Source: Streptomyces sp. WZ.A104 (GTDB lineage: Bacteria > Actinomycetota > Actinomycetes > Streptomycetales > Streptomycetaceae). From it: a stretch of DNA of 64,000 nucleotides. A program made the position numbers and the translations under genes. Location: NCBI RefSeq assembly GCF_002382885.1, contig NZ_NWVL01000037.1, positions 1 to 64,000 on the forward strand, in the 5' to 3' direction. The notes below the pieces were generated by a model. It made no database searches. It worked only from the letters and a program-made list of their open reading frames with translations, and was not told where the DNA came from. This document shows, piece by piece, positions 7,398 to 16,457 of this stretch. Positions within the stretch are counted from its first letter, which is position 1. Every line of letters starts with the position of its first letter.

Positions 7398-7640
7398 TCA
7401 GCCACCGGTCGCCAGGTGGTCGAACTCGCCGTCCTTGACGCCGAGCAGCAGCGCCTCGATCTCGGCCGGCGTATAGACGAGGGCGGGCCCGTCGGGGTGG
7501 CGGGAGTTCCGCATCGCCACATTCCCTCCGGGCAGTTTCGCGAACTCCACACAGGAACCCTGGGAGTTGCTGTGCCTGCTCTTCTGCCAGACGACTCCGC
7601 GAAGCTCTGTGGCCGCCATGCCGTTGTACACGTGGTGCAC
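7398..7640 (-). CDS. DUF397 domain protein
   Basis: An 80-residue protein of the DUF397 family, small partners of XRE/DUF5753 regulators in streptomycetes. The conserved core ELRGVVWQKSRHSNSQG, CVEFAKLPGGNVAMRNS and the C-terminal FDHLA are all present. GTG at 7640 is chosen because GGGGAG lies about seven bases upstream. A TTG at 7661 and an ATG at 7619 are alternatives. It converges on the ATPase gene and belongs with the XRE gene at 5565-6446. Confidence 0.88.
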   Translation of the reverse strand: MHHVYNGMAATELRGVVWQKSRHSNSQGSCVEFAKLPGGNVAMRNSRHPDGPALVYTPAEIEALLLGVKDGEFDHLATGG

Positions 7641-7892
7641 AGGACGCTCCCCGAGTTGCAAGGTGCAAGTGTCAACTAGCTCGGATCATAGCTGTGTTCA
7701 TATGCCAATGCATGAGCAGATGCACGTGCACGCGGGGTGTTCCTTCGATTACAGGCTTTCCGTGTGCGCGCACCCGCCGGGAGGAGAGACGAACGGCACG
7801 TCCAATTCGCTCCCGCTTAACGGAGTTGACGGCATGACCCTTGGTAACGTGGCGCGGTCTTTCGCCCGGAAAACAGCAAGGGGGAACTCCAC

Positions 7893-8402
7893 GTGACCAG
7901 GTTCGTACGCACCGGTACCGTCGTGGTCGCCGGTCTCGCCGCCTCACTGGCCCTGACCGCATGCGGCAGCGACGACGAGCCGGGCAAGGGCTCCGGCGCG
8001 GACCCGTCGGCGAGCGCGACGCCCGGCCCCGACGGCGGCAAGGACTCCGGGGGCGGCGGCACGGACGCCGCCGCGCTGGAGGGCACCTGGGCGGGGCTGA
8101 CGGGCGGCAAGAACGTCACCGTTTCCATCGCCGCGCGCAAGGTCGCCCTCGTCGCCGACCAGTCCGTCTGCCAGGGCGAGGTGAAGGACATGGGCGGCGC
8201 ACCGATGCTGGCGCTGACCTGCCCCGACGGCGGCAAGGAGCGCACGATGGGCGCGATCGACTCCGTCGACGGCACGAAGCTGGTCGTCTCCTGGGAAGGC
8301 GGCGCCAAGGACTCCCTGACCAAGGTCGACCCGGGCAAGCTGCCCACCGATCTGCCTTCGCTCCCCGAACTCCCGGACCTGCCGGAAGTGCCCGCGCCCT
8401 GA
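7893..8402 (+). CDS. Secreted lipoprotein of unknown function
   Basis: A 169-residue predicted lipoprotein. The signal peptide TRFVRTGTVVVAGLAASLA ends in the lipobox LTAC, with the lipidated cysteine near residue 24, so the mature protein should be anchored outside the membrane. A Gly/Ser/Asp/Pro-rich linker follows, then a compact domain (about residues 65-150: LEGTWAGLTGGKNVTVSIAA, containing two Cys) that resembles a small beta-barrel of the type found in uncharacterised Streptomyces lipoproteins. The tail is rich in Pro and Leu. It starts at GTG, preceded by GGGGGA. Function not known. Confidence 0.8.
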   Translation: MTRFVRTGTVVVAGLAASLALTACGSDDEPGKGSGADPSASATPGPDGGKDSGGGGTDAAALEGTWAGLTGGKNVTVSIAARKVALVADQSVCQGEVKDMGGAPMLALTCPDGGKERTMGAIDSVDGTKLVVSWEGGAKDSLTKVDPGKLPTDLPSLPELPDLPEVPAP

Positions 8403-8471
8403 CGGCCTGCTCCTTGTCTGTCTGCCCCGTGTCCGCCCGCCCCCTCGTCCGTCCTCCCCCTGAGGCCGGGC

Positions 8472-10592
8472 TCAGCTCTCGGCGAGGGTGCTGCTGACGC
8501 GGGTGCTGCCGCCGCGTTCGTCCAGGGCGCGGGTGAACTCCTCCAGCGCGTCCTGGAGCAGCGCCGCGCCCCGGTGCACCACCGGGTCGCCGCCGGACGG
8601 GGCGGCCTGCTCGTCCGGTACGTCCCAGTGGGCCACCGCGTCCGCGACCATCTGCCAGTCCGGCAGGCGGCGTTCGCGTACCGCCTTGGCGCCCTTCTCC
8701 GTGGCCCGGCGCAGCGCGTCGGCCAGTTCGGCCGCACCGGGCACCGGGGCCGCCGACGCCGAGGGCAGGTGGGCCTCCAGGACCATCGCGGACCGGCCCA
8801 GCTGGGCGAGCGCGTGCTGGGCGTCGGTGGCGGCGGCCCGGGAGATGCCCCGGTGGCGTACGGGTTCGTGCTGGGCGGTCGCCAGGGCCTCCTGCCAGGC
8901 AACACGGGCCTCCCGGGTGGCGACCAGGGCGTCCCGGACGTCCTCGACGTTCCGGGAGGCGGGGTCGGCGTACTGGTCGATCACCGTGGCCGCGTACCGC
9001 CCGTCCGCCACCAGCCACTCGGCCAGCCGGTTGCGCAGGCGCGGGGTCTCCCAGGCCGGATAGACGGCGTACGAGATCATCGCGAGGAGCCCGCCGACCA
9101 GCGTCAGCACGATGCGTTCGGTGACGGTCTGGGACCAGTCGTCACCGGCCATGCCGAGCAGGAAGACGACGTACGCGGCTACGCAGACCTGGCCGACCGC
9201 GTAGCCGGTGCGCATCAGCAGGTACATCAGCCCGGCGCAGACCACGGCGAGCAGGGCGGAGAGCCGGGCGTCGGGGTGGGCGGTCTGCACGACCGCGGTG
9301 GCCAGCCCGACGCCGACCAGGGTGCCGCCGAAGCGGCCCGCGGAACGGGCGTACGTCTGTGAGAACTCGGGCCGCATGACCATGACGGCGGTCATCGGCG
9401 CCCAGTAGCCGTGGCCGAGCGGCACGGCCTCGCCCACGAAGTACCCGCAGACGGCGACCACCGCGACCCGGATCGCATGGCGCATGACCGACGAGCCGTG
9501 GTGCAGCTCGCGGCGCATCGAGGTCAGCACCACGGGGATCAGCTTCACCAGGGTGGGCCGGTGCCGGGTGTCCGGGGCGAGGTCGGAGGGGATACCGCTG
9601 TCGGTGCCGGTGCCTTCCGCGATCTCCAGGACGTCGTCGAGCAGGGCCGCGAGCCGGTCGGCGGCGCGGCGGGCGGGGCCGACGAGGATCACGTCGTTGT
9701 CGGGGGTCTTCAGGACGCCCAGGTCGGTGGCGGAGAGGTGGACCGGTTCCCCGTGCCGCACGGCCCGCGCGGCGGCGTCCAGGACCGAGCCCGCCGCGCC
9801 CAGCAACTCGTTCACCCATAGCCGCTCAAGTCCGTCGCGGGGCACCCCCATCGCCGGGTCCGCGAGCGAGGCCAGCACCGGGCGCAGCCGTTCGGCGACG
9901 CCCCGGGCCCCGTGCAGTTCGGCGGGGCGGCGGCGGGCCTGGCGGGGGGTGACGGCGGCGGCGCTGCGGGCGGTCATCAGGGGCAGCGGGTCGAAGGGGG
10001 CGACCGGGTCGTGCCGCAGCCGCCGGGCGTAGTCGGCCTCGGCGGCCAGGGCGTCGGCGAGCGCGTCGCGCTGGGCGCCCCATCTGCGGACCGGGAAGAG
10101 GACGATGAGCGCTGCCTGCACGAAGCCGCCGGCGGCGATCATCCCCGCATGAGCGGCCGCGTCGACGACCGAGGTGGGCAGGGTGATCGTCACCAGCATG
10201 ATCGCGACGTTGGAGGAGGCGATGATGCCGCCCGTCGGACCCGCCGCCCAGGCCAGCCCGGAGAGGAAGGTCCAGACGCCGAGCAGACAGAGGAACAGCA
10301 CGACGTGCGTGCCGCTGACATAGCCGACGAACGTCGAGACGGCGAGGCTGGCTCCGGAGACCAGGGCGAGGACCGGACGCGGGCGCCAGCTGCGCTGGAA
10401 GGTGGCGATGGCCGCCTGGAACGCCCCGAACGCGGAGCTGGCGGCGATCTCCGGCCCGAACAGGAAGAGGCTGACGCCGACGACGAGGGCGAGCCCGGCC
10501 GCGCCGCGGAGGGCGACGAGGGGTTCCAGTCTCTGCCGCTCGATCTCCAGCCCCGAGCGGGCGGTCTCCTTCAGCGCCCGGAGCCAGCTCAT
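8472..10592 (-). CDS. FUSC family membrane protein
   Basis: A 706-residue protein with the FUSC/aromatic acid exporter architecture. There are two blocks of about six membrane helices: residues 25-165 (including GLALVVGVSLFLFGPEIAAS), and a second block at about 375-520 with GHGYWAPMTAVMVMRPEF, the FUSC signature. A long cytoplasmic helical region lies between them and another at the C-terminus. Homologues are thought to export aromatic or hydrophobic acids. Its start codon lies only a few bases from a pair of tandem 19-bp repeats, without a clear Shine-Dalgarno sequence. Confidence 0.88.
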   Translation of the reverse strand: MSWLRALKETARSGLEIERQRLEPLVALRGAAGLALVVGVSLFLFGPEIAASSAFGAFQAAIATFQRSWRPRPVLALVSGASLAVSTFVGYVSGTHVVLFLCLLGVWTFLSGLAWAAGPTGGIIASSNVAIMLVTITLPTSVVDAAAHAGMIAAGGFVQAALIVLFPVRRWGAQRDALADALAAEADYARRLRHDPVAPFDPLPLMTARSAAAVTPRQARRRPAELHGARGVAERLRPVLASLADPAMGVPRDGLERLWVNELLGAAGSVLDAAARAVRHGEPVHLSATDLGVLKTPDNDVILVGPARRAADRLAALLDDVLEIAEGTGTDSGIPSDLAPDTRHRPTLVKLIPVVLTSMRRELHHGSSVMRHAIRVAVVAVCGYFVGEAVPLGHGYWAPMTAVMVMRPEFSQTYARSAGRFGGTLVGVGLATAVVQTAHPDARLSALLAVVCAGLMYLLMRTGYAVGQVCVAAYVVFLLGMAGDDWSQTVTERIVLTLVGGLLAMISYAVYPAWETPRLRNRLAEWLVADGRYAATVIDQYADPASRNVEDVRDALVATREARVAWQEALATAQHEPVRHRGISRAAATDAQHALAQLGRSAMVLEAHLPSASAAPVPGAAELADALRRATEKGAKAVRERRLPDWQMVADAVAHWDVPDEQAAPSGGDPVVHRGAALLQDALEEFTRALDERGGSTRVSSTLAES

Positions 10593-10594
10593 GG

Positions 10595-10632
10595 GCCGAG
10601 CTTAACCGGAATAGCCGACCTTAACCGGAATA
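10595..10632. repeat. Two tandem 19-bp repeats directly before the FUSC start
   Basis: GCCGAGCTTAACCGGAATA is followed at once by GCCGACCTTAACCGGAATA, one base different. The array ends two bases from the FUSC start codon, replacing the usual ribosome-binding site. It may be a regulator site or part of a leaderless promoter (TATTCC near the start on the minus strand). Confidence 0.55.
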
Positions 10633-10681
10633 ACGGACAAGGCGGACTGGGCGGACTAGGCGGACCGGGAGCAAGTCAGAC

Positions 10682-11899
10682 CTACGTCGCGATCTCTCCG
10701 GGTCCCTGTGAGGTCCCGCTCCGGGAGCCGCCCATACGGGCTCGGTCGGCGGCATCGGTTCCGTGCGTCCAGCCGTCCGGGTCGAAGGCGCCACGCACCC
10801 GGGTGGTCGTGGTCCTCGGGAACATCCGGTCGGCGGTCTCGGTGACGGCGACGTCCCGGGCGGCGAGGACGGGCAGCAGCCCGGCACCCGCACCCTCGTC
10901 GGCGGCCGCGGTGACCCGCTCGGCGTCGGCCGCGAGCCTGCTGCCGAGCCGCTGGGCGTACGCCATCAGGAATGACTGCCGGAAGGTCTTGGTCCGCCTA
11001 CGGCCTCCGGCGCGCTGGCCGGCCTCCGCCCGCGTCATCGCGGCCGTCCCCTGGACGAGCAGCGAGGTGAACAGCAGCTCGACTGCCTCCAGGTCCGGCT
11101 CGAAGCCGACGACCGTGCTGAAGCCGAGGTCGTCGTTCCACACGGCCCGGCAGCGGTTGGCGGAGGCGACGGCGTCGAGCAGGATCGCCTTGGCGCTCTC
11201 GTACGGGGGCTCCACCCCGATCCGGCAGGCGCCGGGCGTCTCGCGGCTGTGTGTACGGGCGGCGAGGAGGGCCTCGTCGATGCTGTGGCGGGCCATCAGC
11301 TCCTGCGCCTTGCCGGTCAGCGCCTCGGCCTCCTCCGGGAAGCCGGTCGCCTCCGCCTTCGCCAGCAGCGCCCGGATGCGGGTGAGCATGCGCGGCTCGT
11401 CGGCGGCGGGCGGCCGGTGGAGGTGGTGGGCGGCGGTGCCGGGCGGAGGGCCGACGGGCTCGATGGCGGGCAGCCGCAGCAGCAGCCGGTACAGCTCCAG
11501 CAGGTCGGCGGCGTACGAGAACCGGTCGGGGCGGTTGCGCGGTACGGGCTCCGGAAGCTCGGCGAGCTGCTGCCGCCAGCGGGGCGGCAGCTCCGCGTAC
11601 CGGGCGGTCTCGGCGGCGATCAGCGTCCCGGCCAGCGCCGCCCGCCGTTCGTCCAGCTCGCGGCGGACGAACCGGACCAGGTCGGCGGGGTGCCAGCCCC
11701 GCTCCCAGGCCCGCCGCAGGAACTCCTCGCCGCGCCGGTGCGCAGCCGCGTCGGCGTCCGGGGCGGCGGCGAGCAGGGAGGCTCCGGTGTCCAGGGCGGC
11801 GTCGCCGTCCACGTAGAGCGCCGCCGCGCACGCCCGGTCGATGACCGAATCCGCCGATCCTGCCGACCCCGCCGACCCCGCTGATCCTGCCGATCTCAT
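10682..11899 (-). CDS. DUF2786 domain protein
   Basis: A 405-residue protein with a DUF2786 region at about residues 165-205 (MLTRIRALLAKAEATGFPEE...ALTGKAQELMARHSIDEALL). This region is found in phage and actinobacterial proteins of unknown role. A four-fold SAG repeat lies at the very N-terminus. The long frame could begin up to 57 codons earlier, but that would run into the divergent polymerase gene, so the ATG at 11899 is preferred. A C-terminal region with FRQSFLMAYAQRLGSRL is conserved in streptomycete homologues. It may share a promoter region with the polymerase. Confidence 0.75.
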   Translation of the reverse strand: MRSAGSAGSAGSAGSADSVIDRACAAALYVDGDAALDTGASLLAAAPDADAAAHRRGEEFLRRAWERGWHPADLVRFVRRELDERRAALAGTLIAAETARYAELPPRWRQQLAELPEPVPRNRPDRFSYAADLLELYRLLLRLPAIEPVGPPPGTAAHHLHRPPAADEPRMLTRIRALLAKAEATGFPEEAEALTGKAQELMARHSIDEALLAARTHSRETPGACRIGVEPPYESAKAILLDAVASANRCRAVWNDDLGFSTVVGFEPDLEAVELLFTSLLVQGTAAMTRAEAGQRAGGRRRTKTFRQSFLMAYAQRLGSRLAADAERVTAAADEGAGAGLLPVLAARDVAVTETADRMFPRTTTTRVRGAFDPDGWTHGTDAADRARMGGSRSGTSQGPGEIAT

Positions 11900-11996
11900 C
11901 GGACCAGGGTAGGCGGGGGGCTCACGGTGGAGGGCGGGGGCGTTGTCGATGTCGGGTGGCGGGTCGTTGTCAGTGGTGGGTGCCAGACTCGTATCC

Positions 11997-13706
11997 ATGA
12001 CCGAACGGTGGGCGCTGGGTGTGGCGGAAGGGGGCGGCGCGCTGCTCGTACCGCTGGCCCGGGACGGCACGCCCGCCGGCCCCGTCGTGGCCGAGCCCGA
12101 TCTCGTCGAGGCGGTCCGCGCCCGCCCCGGGGTGGGGCGCTGGGTATGGCGGTCGACCGCCGAGGTCTACCCCCGGCTGCTCGCCGCCGGGGTCCGCGTC
12201 GAGCGGTGTTACGACATCGAGTGCGCCGAGCTGCTGCTGCTCGGGCACGCCGGACGGCTCGGCGAGCCCCGGTCCGCGGCCGCCGCGCTGGCCCGGCTGG
12301 ACAGCGCCCCGGTGCCGCCGGACCCGCCCGCCCGGTCCGCCGAACCGGGCGCGCAGTCCCCCCTGTTCGAGCCGTCGTCGGGCCCCGGGGTTCCGTTCGA
12401 GGGGCTCCTCCGGGTCTACGCGGACCAGATGCGCCGCCATGACGCGGCCCTGCACCCCGACCGGATGCGGCTGCTCACCGCGTCGGAGTCGGCGGGGATG
12501 CTCGTCGCGGCCGAGATGCACCGGGCCGGGATTCCCTGGCGGGCCGACGTCCACCGGGAGGTCCTGCACGACCTGCTGGGCGAGCGGTACGCGGGCGGCG
12601 GCGAGCCCCGCAAACTGGCCGAGCTGGCCGACGAGGTGTCGGCGGCGTTCGATAACGGGGCCTCCTCCAACTCCTCAGGAGTCAGGGGAAGGGTCCGCCC
12701 CGATCTGCCCGCCGATGTGGTGAAGGCGTTCGCCCGCGCCGGGATCGCGGTGAAGTCGACCCGTCGGTGGGAGCTGGAGGAGCTGGACCACCCCGCGGTC
12801 AAGCCGCTGATCCTGTACAAGAAGCTGTATCGGATCTGGACCGCGCACGGCTGGTCCTGGCTCCAGGACTGGGTACGCGAGGGCCGCTTCCGCCCGGAGT
12901 ACCAACCGGGCGGCACGGTAAGCGGCCGCTGGACGACCAACGGTGGCGGGGCCCTCCAGATCCCCAAGGTCATCCGGCAGGCGGTCGTCGCCGACGAGGG
13001 GTGGCGCCTGGTCGTCGCGGACGCCGACCAGATGGAGCCACGCGTGCTGGCCGCGATCTCCCGCGACCGTGGCCTGATGGAGGTGGCCGGTCACGACGGC
13101 GATCTCTACAAGGCCCTGTCCGACCGGGCGTTCCACGGCGACCGCGAGCACGCCAAGCTGGCGCTGCTCGGGGCGATCTACGGCCAGACCTCCGGGGACG
13201 GGCTGAAGAATCTGGCCGCGCTGCGCCGCCGCTTCCCGATCGCCGTCGCGTACGTCGACGACGCGGCGCGGGCGGGCGAGGAGGGACGCGTGGTGCGGAC
13301 CTGGCTGGGCAGGACCAGCCCGCCGGTCGTGGTGGCGGGCCAGGACGAGGAGGCGGGCATCCCCCAGGAGGGTCCGGAGAGCACCGGGACCGCGTCCGAC
13401 GGCGGCCTGGCCCGGGCCCGGGGGCGCTTCACCCGTAACTTCGTGGTGCAGGGCAGCGCCGCCGACTGGGCGCTGCTGCTCCTGGCCGCGCTGCGCCGGT
13501 CGCTCCACGAGCAGGGGCTGCGGGCGGAGCTGGTGTTCTTCCAGCACGACGAGGTGATCGTGCACTGCCCGGCCGAGGAGACGGCCGCCGTCACCGAGGC
13601 GATCCGCGCGGCCGGTGAGCTGGCCGGGCGGACCGCCTTCGGGGAGACGCCGGTGCGTTTTCCGTTCACGACGGCGGTGGTGGAGCGGTACGCGGACGCC
13701 AAGTGA
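11997..13706 (+). CDS. Bifunctional 3'-5' exonuclease/DNA polymerase (family A)
   Basis: A 569-residue polymerase-I-like enzyme found beside PolA in Streptomyces. The N-terminal 150 residues are a divergent exonuclease-like region. Polymerase motif A is VVADADQMEPRVLAAIS, motif B includes KLALLGAIYGQTSGDG, and motif C is FFQHDEVIVHCP, so the metal-binding Asp residues are kept. The start ATG at 11997 (MTERWALGV) is preferred to 11943 because the upstream part is not conserved in wording. It is divergent from the DUF2786 gene. Probably involved in repair or translesion synthesis; that is an inference. Confidence 0.9.
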   Translation: MTERWALGVAEGGGALLVPLARDGTPAGPVVAEPDLVEAVRARPGVGRWVWRSTAEVYPRLLAAGVRVERCYDIECAELLLLGHAGRLGEPRSAAAALARLDSAPVPPDPPARSAEPGAQSPLFEPSSGPGVPFEGLLRVYADQMRRHDAALHPDRMRLLTASESAGMLVAAEMHRAGIPWRADVHREVLHDLLGERYAGGGEPRKLAELADEVSAAFDNGASSNSSGVRGRVRPDLPADVVKAFARAGIAVKSTRRWELEELDHPAVKPLILYKKLYRIWTAHGWSWLQDWVREGRFRPEYQPGGTVSGRWTTNGGGALQIPKVIRQAVVADEGWRLVVADADQMEPRVLAAISRDRGLMEVAGHDGDLYKALSDRAFHGDREHAKLALLGAIYGQTSGDGLKNLAALRRRFPIAVAYVDDAARAGEEGRVVRTWLGRTSPPVVVAGQDEEAGIPQEGPESTGTASDGGLARARGRFTRNFVVQGSAADWALLLLAALRRSLHEQGLRAELVFFQHDEVIVHCPAEETAAVTEAIRAAGELAGRTAFGETPVRFPFTTAVVERYADAK

Positions 13707-13806
13707 CACGGTGAGGCGGGTGGAAAGCGGTGTGAGGCGGCCAGCACCGCACCGGACTTCCCGGCAGCACCGGCGGACCTCCCCGCCACCGCTGCCGGAC
13801 CCCCGG

Positions 13807-14688
13807 CTACCGCTGCTGGAGCTTCAGCCATTCCGGGCTGGTCGCCAGGGCGACGAGCTGGTCCATGGTGAGCGCGGGCTCCGGGCGGGTGGCGGGCGTC
13901 GACTGGGCACCGGAGTTGAAGGCCGAGACAACGACCCGCATTCCGTCGGGACGCATGGTGTCGGCATTCCACCAGACGACCCCTTGGCCGCCCTTCTCAC
14001 CGGGCGTCTTCGAGGTCGCGAGCAGGGTGCCGTCGGGCAGGGTGGTCGCATCCCTGTAGAGATCGTCGGCGACGTCTCTCATATCGGGCTGCACGTTGAT
14101 CTGTACGAGGGTGCTGCCCTTGCCGTCGTCGACGACGACCGAGGCGAACTCGCCCCCGCCGTTCGTCTTCTCCCCCACCGAGAGGCCCTCGGGGAGCAGC
14201 TTGAGGAAGGTGGGCATCAGCAGTGTGTAGTCCAGCTCGGGCGCCGGCTCCCCGTCGTCCTCCGAACCGGGCGAGGGCGGCTGCGGTGAGCCCTCACCCG
14301 TGCGAGGACCGTCCGTGGGGGTGGTCGTCGGCTCGCCCGTGGGCGTGGGCGTGTCCGAGGGCGTGGCCGTGGGGGCGTCGGTGGGCTCGGGCGTCGGCGT
14401 ATGCGAGGCGGCGTCCGTGGCCGGGGCCGCGGCCGTCGGCGTGGCCGGACCGCTGCTCGCGACGTTCGCCACGTCATCGGGCCCGCCCAGCATCCCGGCG
14501 GCGACCGCACCACCTCCCCCGACGAGAGCCAGGGCCAGCACACTGCCCGCCACCGCGGCGACGCGACGGCGGCGGAGCGCACGGCGCCCGTGCTCCAGCG
14601 CGCCGTCCACCACCGCGGTACGGCCGGTCAGGTCGAAGGCCGCGCCCGTACGACGGAGCTCCTCGCTGAGTTCGTCTTCAAAAGGCAT
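13807..14688 (-). CDS. Single-pass membrane protein, probable partner of the SigE-family sigma factor
   Basis: A 293-residue protein. The cytoplasmic N-terminus (MPFEDELSEELRRTGAAFDL, followed by GALEHGRRALRRRR) is typical of proteins encoded after SigE-family sigma genes and may bind the sigma factor. One membrane helix (VAAVAGSVLALALVGGGGAVAAG) is followed by a Thr/Pro-rich extracellular linker of about 80 residues and a C-terminal domain of about 140 residues with no recognised family. The start ATG at 14688 is preferred to 14721. It lies 92 bp downstream of the sigma gene on the same strand. An anti-sigma role is an inference. Confidence 0.75.
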   Translation of the reverse strand: MPFEDELSEELRRTGAAFDLTGRTAVVDGALEHGRRALRRRRVAAVAGSVLALALVGGGGAVAAGMLGGPDDVANVASSGPATPTAAAPATDAASHTPTPEPTDAPTATPSDTPTPTGEPTTTPTDGPRTGEGSPQPPSPGSEDDGEPAPELDYTLLMPTFLKLLPEGLSVGEKTNGGGEFASVVVDDGKGSTLVQINVQPDMRDVADDLYRDATTLPDGTLLATSKTPGEKGGQGVVWWNADTMRPDGMRVVVSAFNSGAQSTPATRPEPALTMDQLVALATSPEWLKLQQR

Positions 14689-14779
14689 GGGGAACCACCA
14701 CTTCTCGTTCTGGGTGCACAACAGGTTTCAACGGGCTGGCAGGTCAGCCGGGGACGTTGGGTCTGGGGGGTGAGCGGGG

Positions 14780-15289
14780 TCAGCGGGTGGCGAACTCCGC
14801 GACGCTGCCGCCCAGATGTTCACGCAGCCGCCCGAGCGCCCGCACACAGCGGGTCCGTACGGCGGCCGGGCTGACCTGGAGCGCGGTGGCGGTCTCCTCG
14901 ATGCTCCGGTCCTCCCAGTAGCGGAGCACCACGACCGCGCGGTCCTTGTGGGCCAGCTGGGAGAGCGCTCCGAGGAGCGTCATCCGCAGCGCCGGGTCGT
15001 CGGCGGCGGCCGAGGCGCTCTCGGGCACTTCGGCCAGCGGACGCTCGCTCGCGGAGCGCCTTCGCCGGTGGGTCAGAAAGGTCCGGACGAGCACGGTCTG
15101 TGCGTACGCCGCCGGGTTGTCGATCCGGCGGGCGCGACCCCACGACACGTACATCCGGCTCAGGGTCTCCTGCACCAGGTCCTCGGCGAGGTGCACATCG
15201 CCGCTGGTCAGCAAGCAGGCCGAGCGGAACAGATGGCCGGCCCGGCCGGCCGCGAACTCTTTGAACTCCTCGGCGCGCGACGACTTCAT
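14780..15289 (-). CDS. SigE-family ECF RNA polymerase sigma factor
   Basis: A 169-residue group 4 sigma factor. Region 2 (FKEFAAGRAGHLFRSACLLTSGDVHLAEDLVQETL) carries the DxxQE core-binding motif, with AARRIDNPAAYAQTVLVRTFL near region 2.4. Region 4 contains LRYWEDRSIEETATALQVSPAAVRTR, the -35 binding helix-turn-helix. The start at 15289 has GGGGGAGAG at ideal spacing. The gene downstream encodes a membrane protein that probably senses the signal. Confidence 0.92.
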   Translation of the reverse strand: MKSSRAEEFKEFAAGRAGHLFRSACLLTSGDVHLAEDLVQETLSRMYVSWGRARRIDNPAAYAQTVLVRTFLTHRRRRSASERPLAEVPESASAAADDPALRMTLLGALSQLAHKDRAVVVLRYWEDRSIEETATALQVSPAAVRTRCVRALGRLREHLGGSVAEFATR

Positions 15290-15420
15290 GCTCTCCCCCG
15301 TCTGTCCGTCCACTCCGCCCTTCCCTCTCTACGACGCGACGGGAACGCGGAAATGTTTCAGTCCCCGAAGAAAACCTCTTCCGAGCTTCCCGGGGGGGGC
15401 TTCTCCGACGGCATGCGAAA

Positions 15421-15458
15421 GCGCCCCGTTCACGCGCCGGACGGCGTGAACGGGGCGC
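15421..15458. terminator. Perfect 15-bp hairpin terminator
   Basis: The arms 15421-15435 and 15444-15458 are perfectly complementary (GCGCCCCGTTCACGC) around an 8-base loop. The hairpin lies about 30 bp after the dioxygenase stop and upstream of the sigma gene, so it probably ends the dioxygenase transcript. Confidence 0.7.
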
Positions 15459-15488
15459 GGGCGGTGGTGCGCGCTCGCTGTTCCCGGT

Positions 15489-16358
15489 CTACCCGCGTTC
15501 CCACAACGCGGGGACCTGCGGCGGTTCCCAGCCCGGCATGGCCAGGTGCGCCTGAAGACAGCGGTAGGCGACCCCGCCGTATGTGACGCGGTCTCCCGCG
15601 CGGTAGGAGGTTCCGGACTCCCAGCTGGTGCCCGGCTCGGTGGGCGGATCGGTGGGCGGATCGGTCGGTCCGGGCGTCTGGGCGACGTCCAGGACGAAGT
15701 CGAAGGTGCCCTGGCGCCCGTTCCCGACGTTGCGGACGGTCATCAGCAGCTCCGGGTCGAACAGGGCGTCGGTGTTGTTGCGCGGCTCGCCCGGGAAGTA
15801 CAGCTGCGTGGTGAGGATGCGGCCCCCGGGGGCCTGGGCCTTCACATGGAGGTGCCGGGTACGGCCCGGGTAGAGGCCCGGCACGACGGTGGTGAGGCTG
15901 AAGCCCCCGTCAGGCCCGGTGAACTGGTGCCCCCGGAAGGCGTATCGGGCCATGTCGTACGACCCGTTGGTGTCGGCCTGCCAGAAGTCGAGCAGGGCTC
16001 CGGGGATGGGGCGGCAGGCCCGGCCGAAGACGTAGCCGCTCACGGTGAGCGGTACGCCGGGGGTGCCCGGGGTGACCAGGCTGGTGCGGCGCGGGGAGTT
16101 GGGCTTGAAGTACGGCCCTTCCATCTGCGGCGGTGTCGTGTCGTCGCCGTCGTCGCACTGCGGGGTGGGGGCCAGGGGCCCGTTCCCGGCGGAAGCGGCG
16201 TCCCGGGCGAGCGCGACGCCCCCTCCGGCGAGGAGGGGTGCCGCGCTCGCGACGATCGCGGCCTTCAGGAGACCTTTGCGGCTGATGGGCCGCCCTCCCG
16301 ATGTCTCATCAGGCTCGCTCCACGCATGGGGGGTTGGGTTGTCCATTTGTGGGGTCAT
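15489..16358 (-). CDS. Secreted intradiol ring-cleavage dioxygenase with CBM5/12
   Basis: A 289-residue exported protein. Residues about 25-55 (RPISRKGLLKAAIVASAAPLLAGGG) form a Tat-like signal. The catalytic domain (about 65-220) has Fe(III) ligand candidates in NGSYDMARY, PGLYPGRT and RHLHVKA, the Tyr-Tyr-His-His set of protocatechuate/catechol 1,2-dioxygenases. A TDPPTDPP linker leads to a 45-residue CBM5/12 module (SGTSYRAGDRVTYGGVAY...PGWEPPQVPALW). Fusions of this design are known from biomass-degrading Streptomyces and are thought to cleave lignin-derived catechols at polysaccharide surfaces. The same binding module ends the neighbouring protease. Confidence 0.9.
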   Translation of the reverse strand: MTPQMDNPTPHAWSEPDETSGGRPISRKGLLKAAIVASAAPLLAGGGVALARDAASAGNGPLAPTPQCDDGDDTTPPQMEGPYFKPNSPRRTSLVTPGTPGVPLTVSGYVFGRACRPIPGALLDFWQADTNGSYDMARYAFRGHQFTGPDGGFSLTTVVPGLYPGRTRHLHVKAQAPGGRILTTQLYFPGEPRNNTDALFDPELLMTVRNVGNGRQGTFDFVLDVAQTPGPTDPPTDPPTEPGTSWESGTSYRAGDRVTYGGVAYRCLQAHLAMPGWEPPQVPALWERG

Positions 16359-16457
16359 GACGGTGTCCTCGGAGTCCTCGGTGCGGGGAGGCGGAGGGGT
16401 TCGGGGAGGTGGTGGTCGGAGGTTCAGGAAGGTAACCGTGCCTGGAGACCCGGGGGA

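Noticed and set aside
13707..13806. GC-rich stretch between polymerase and membrane protein genes as a terminator
   Set aside because: Several short CCGG-type repeats but no single convincing long stem.
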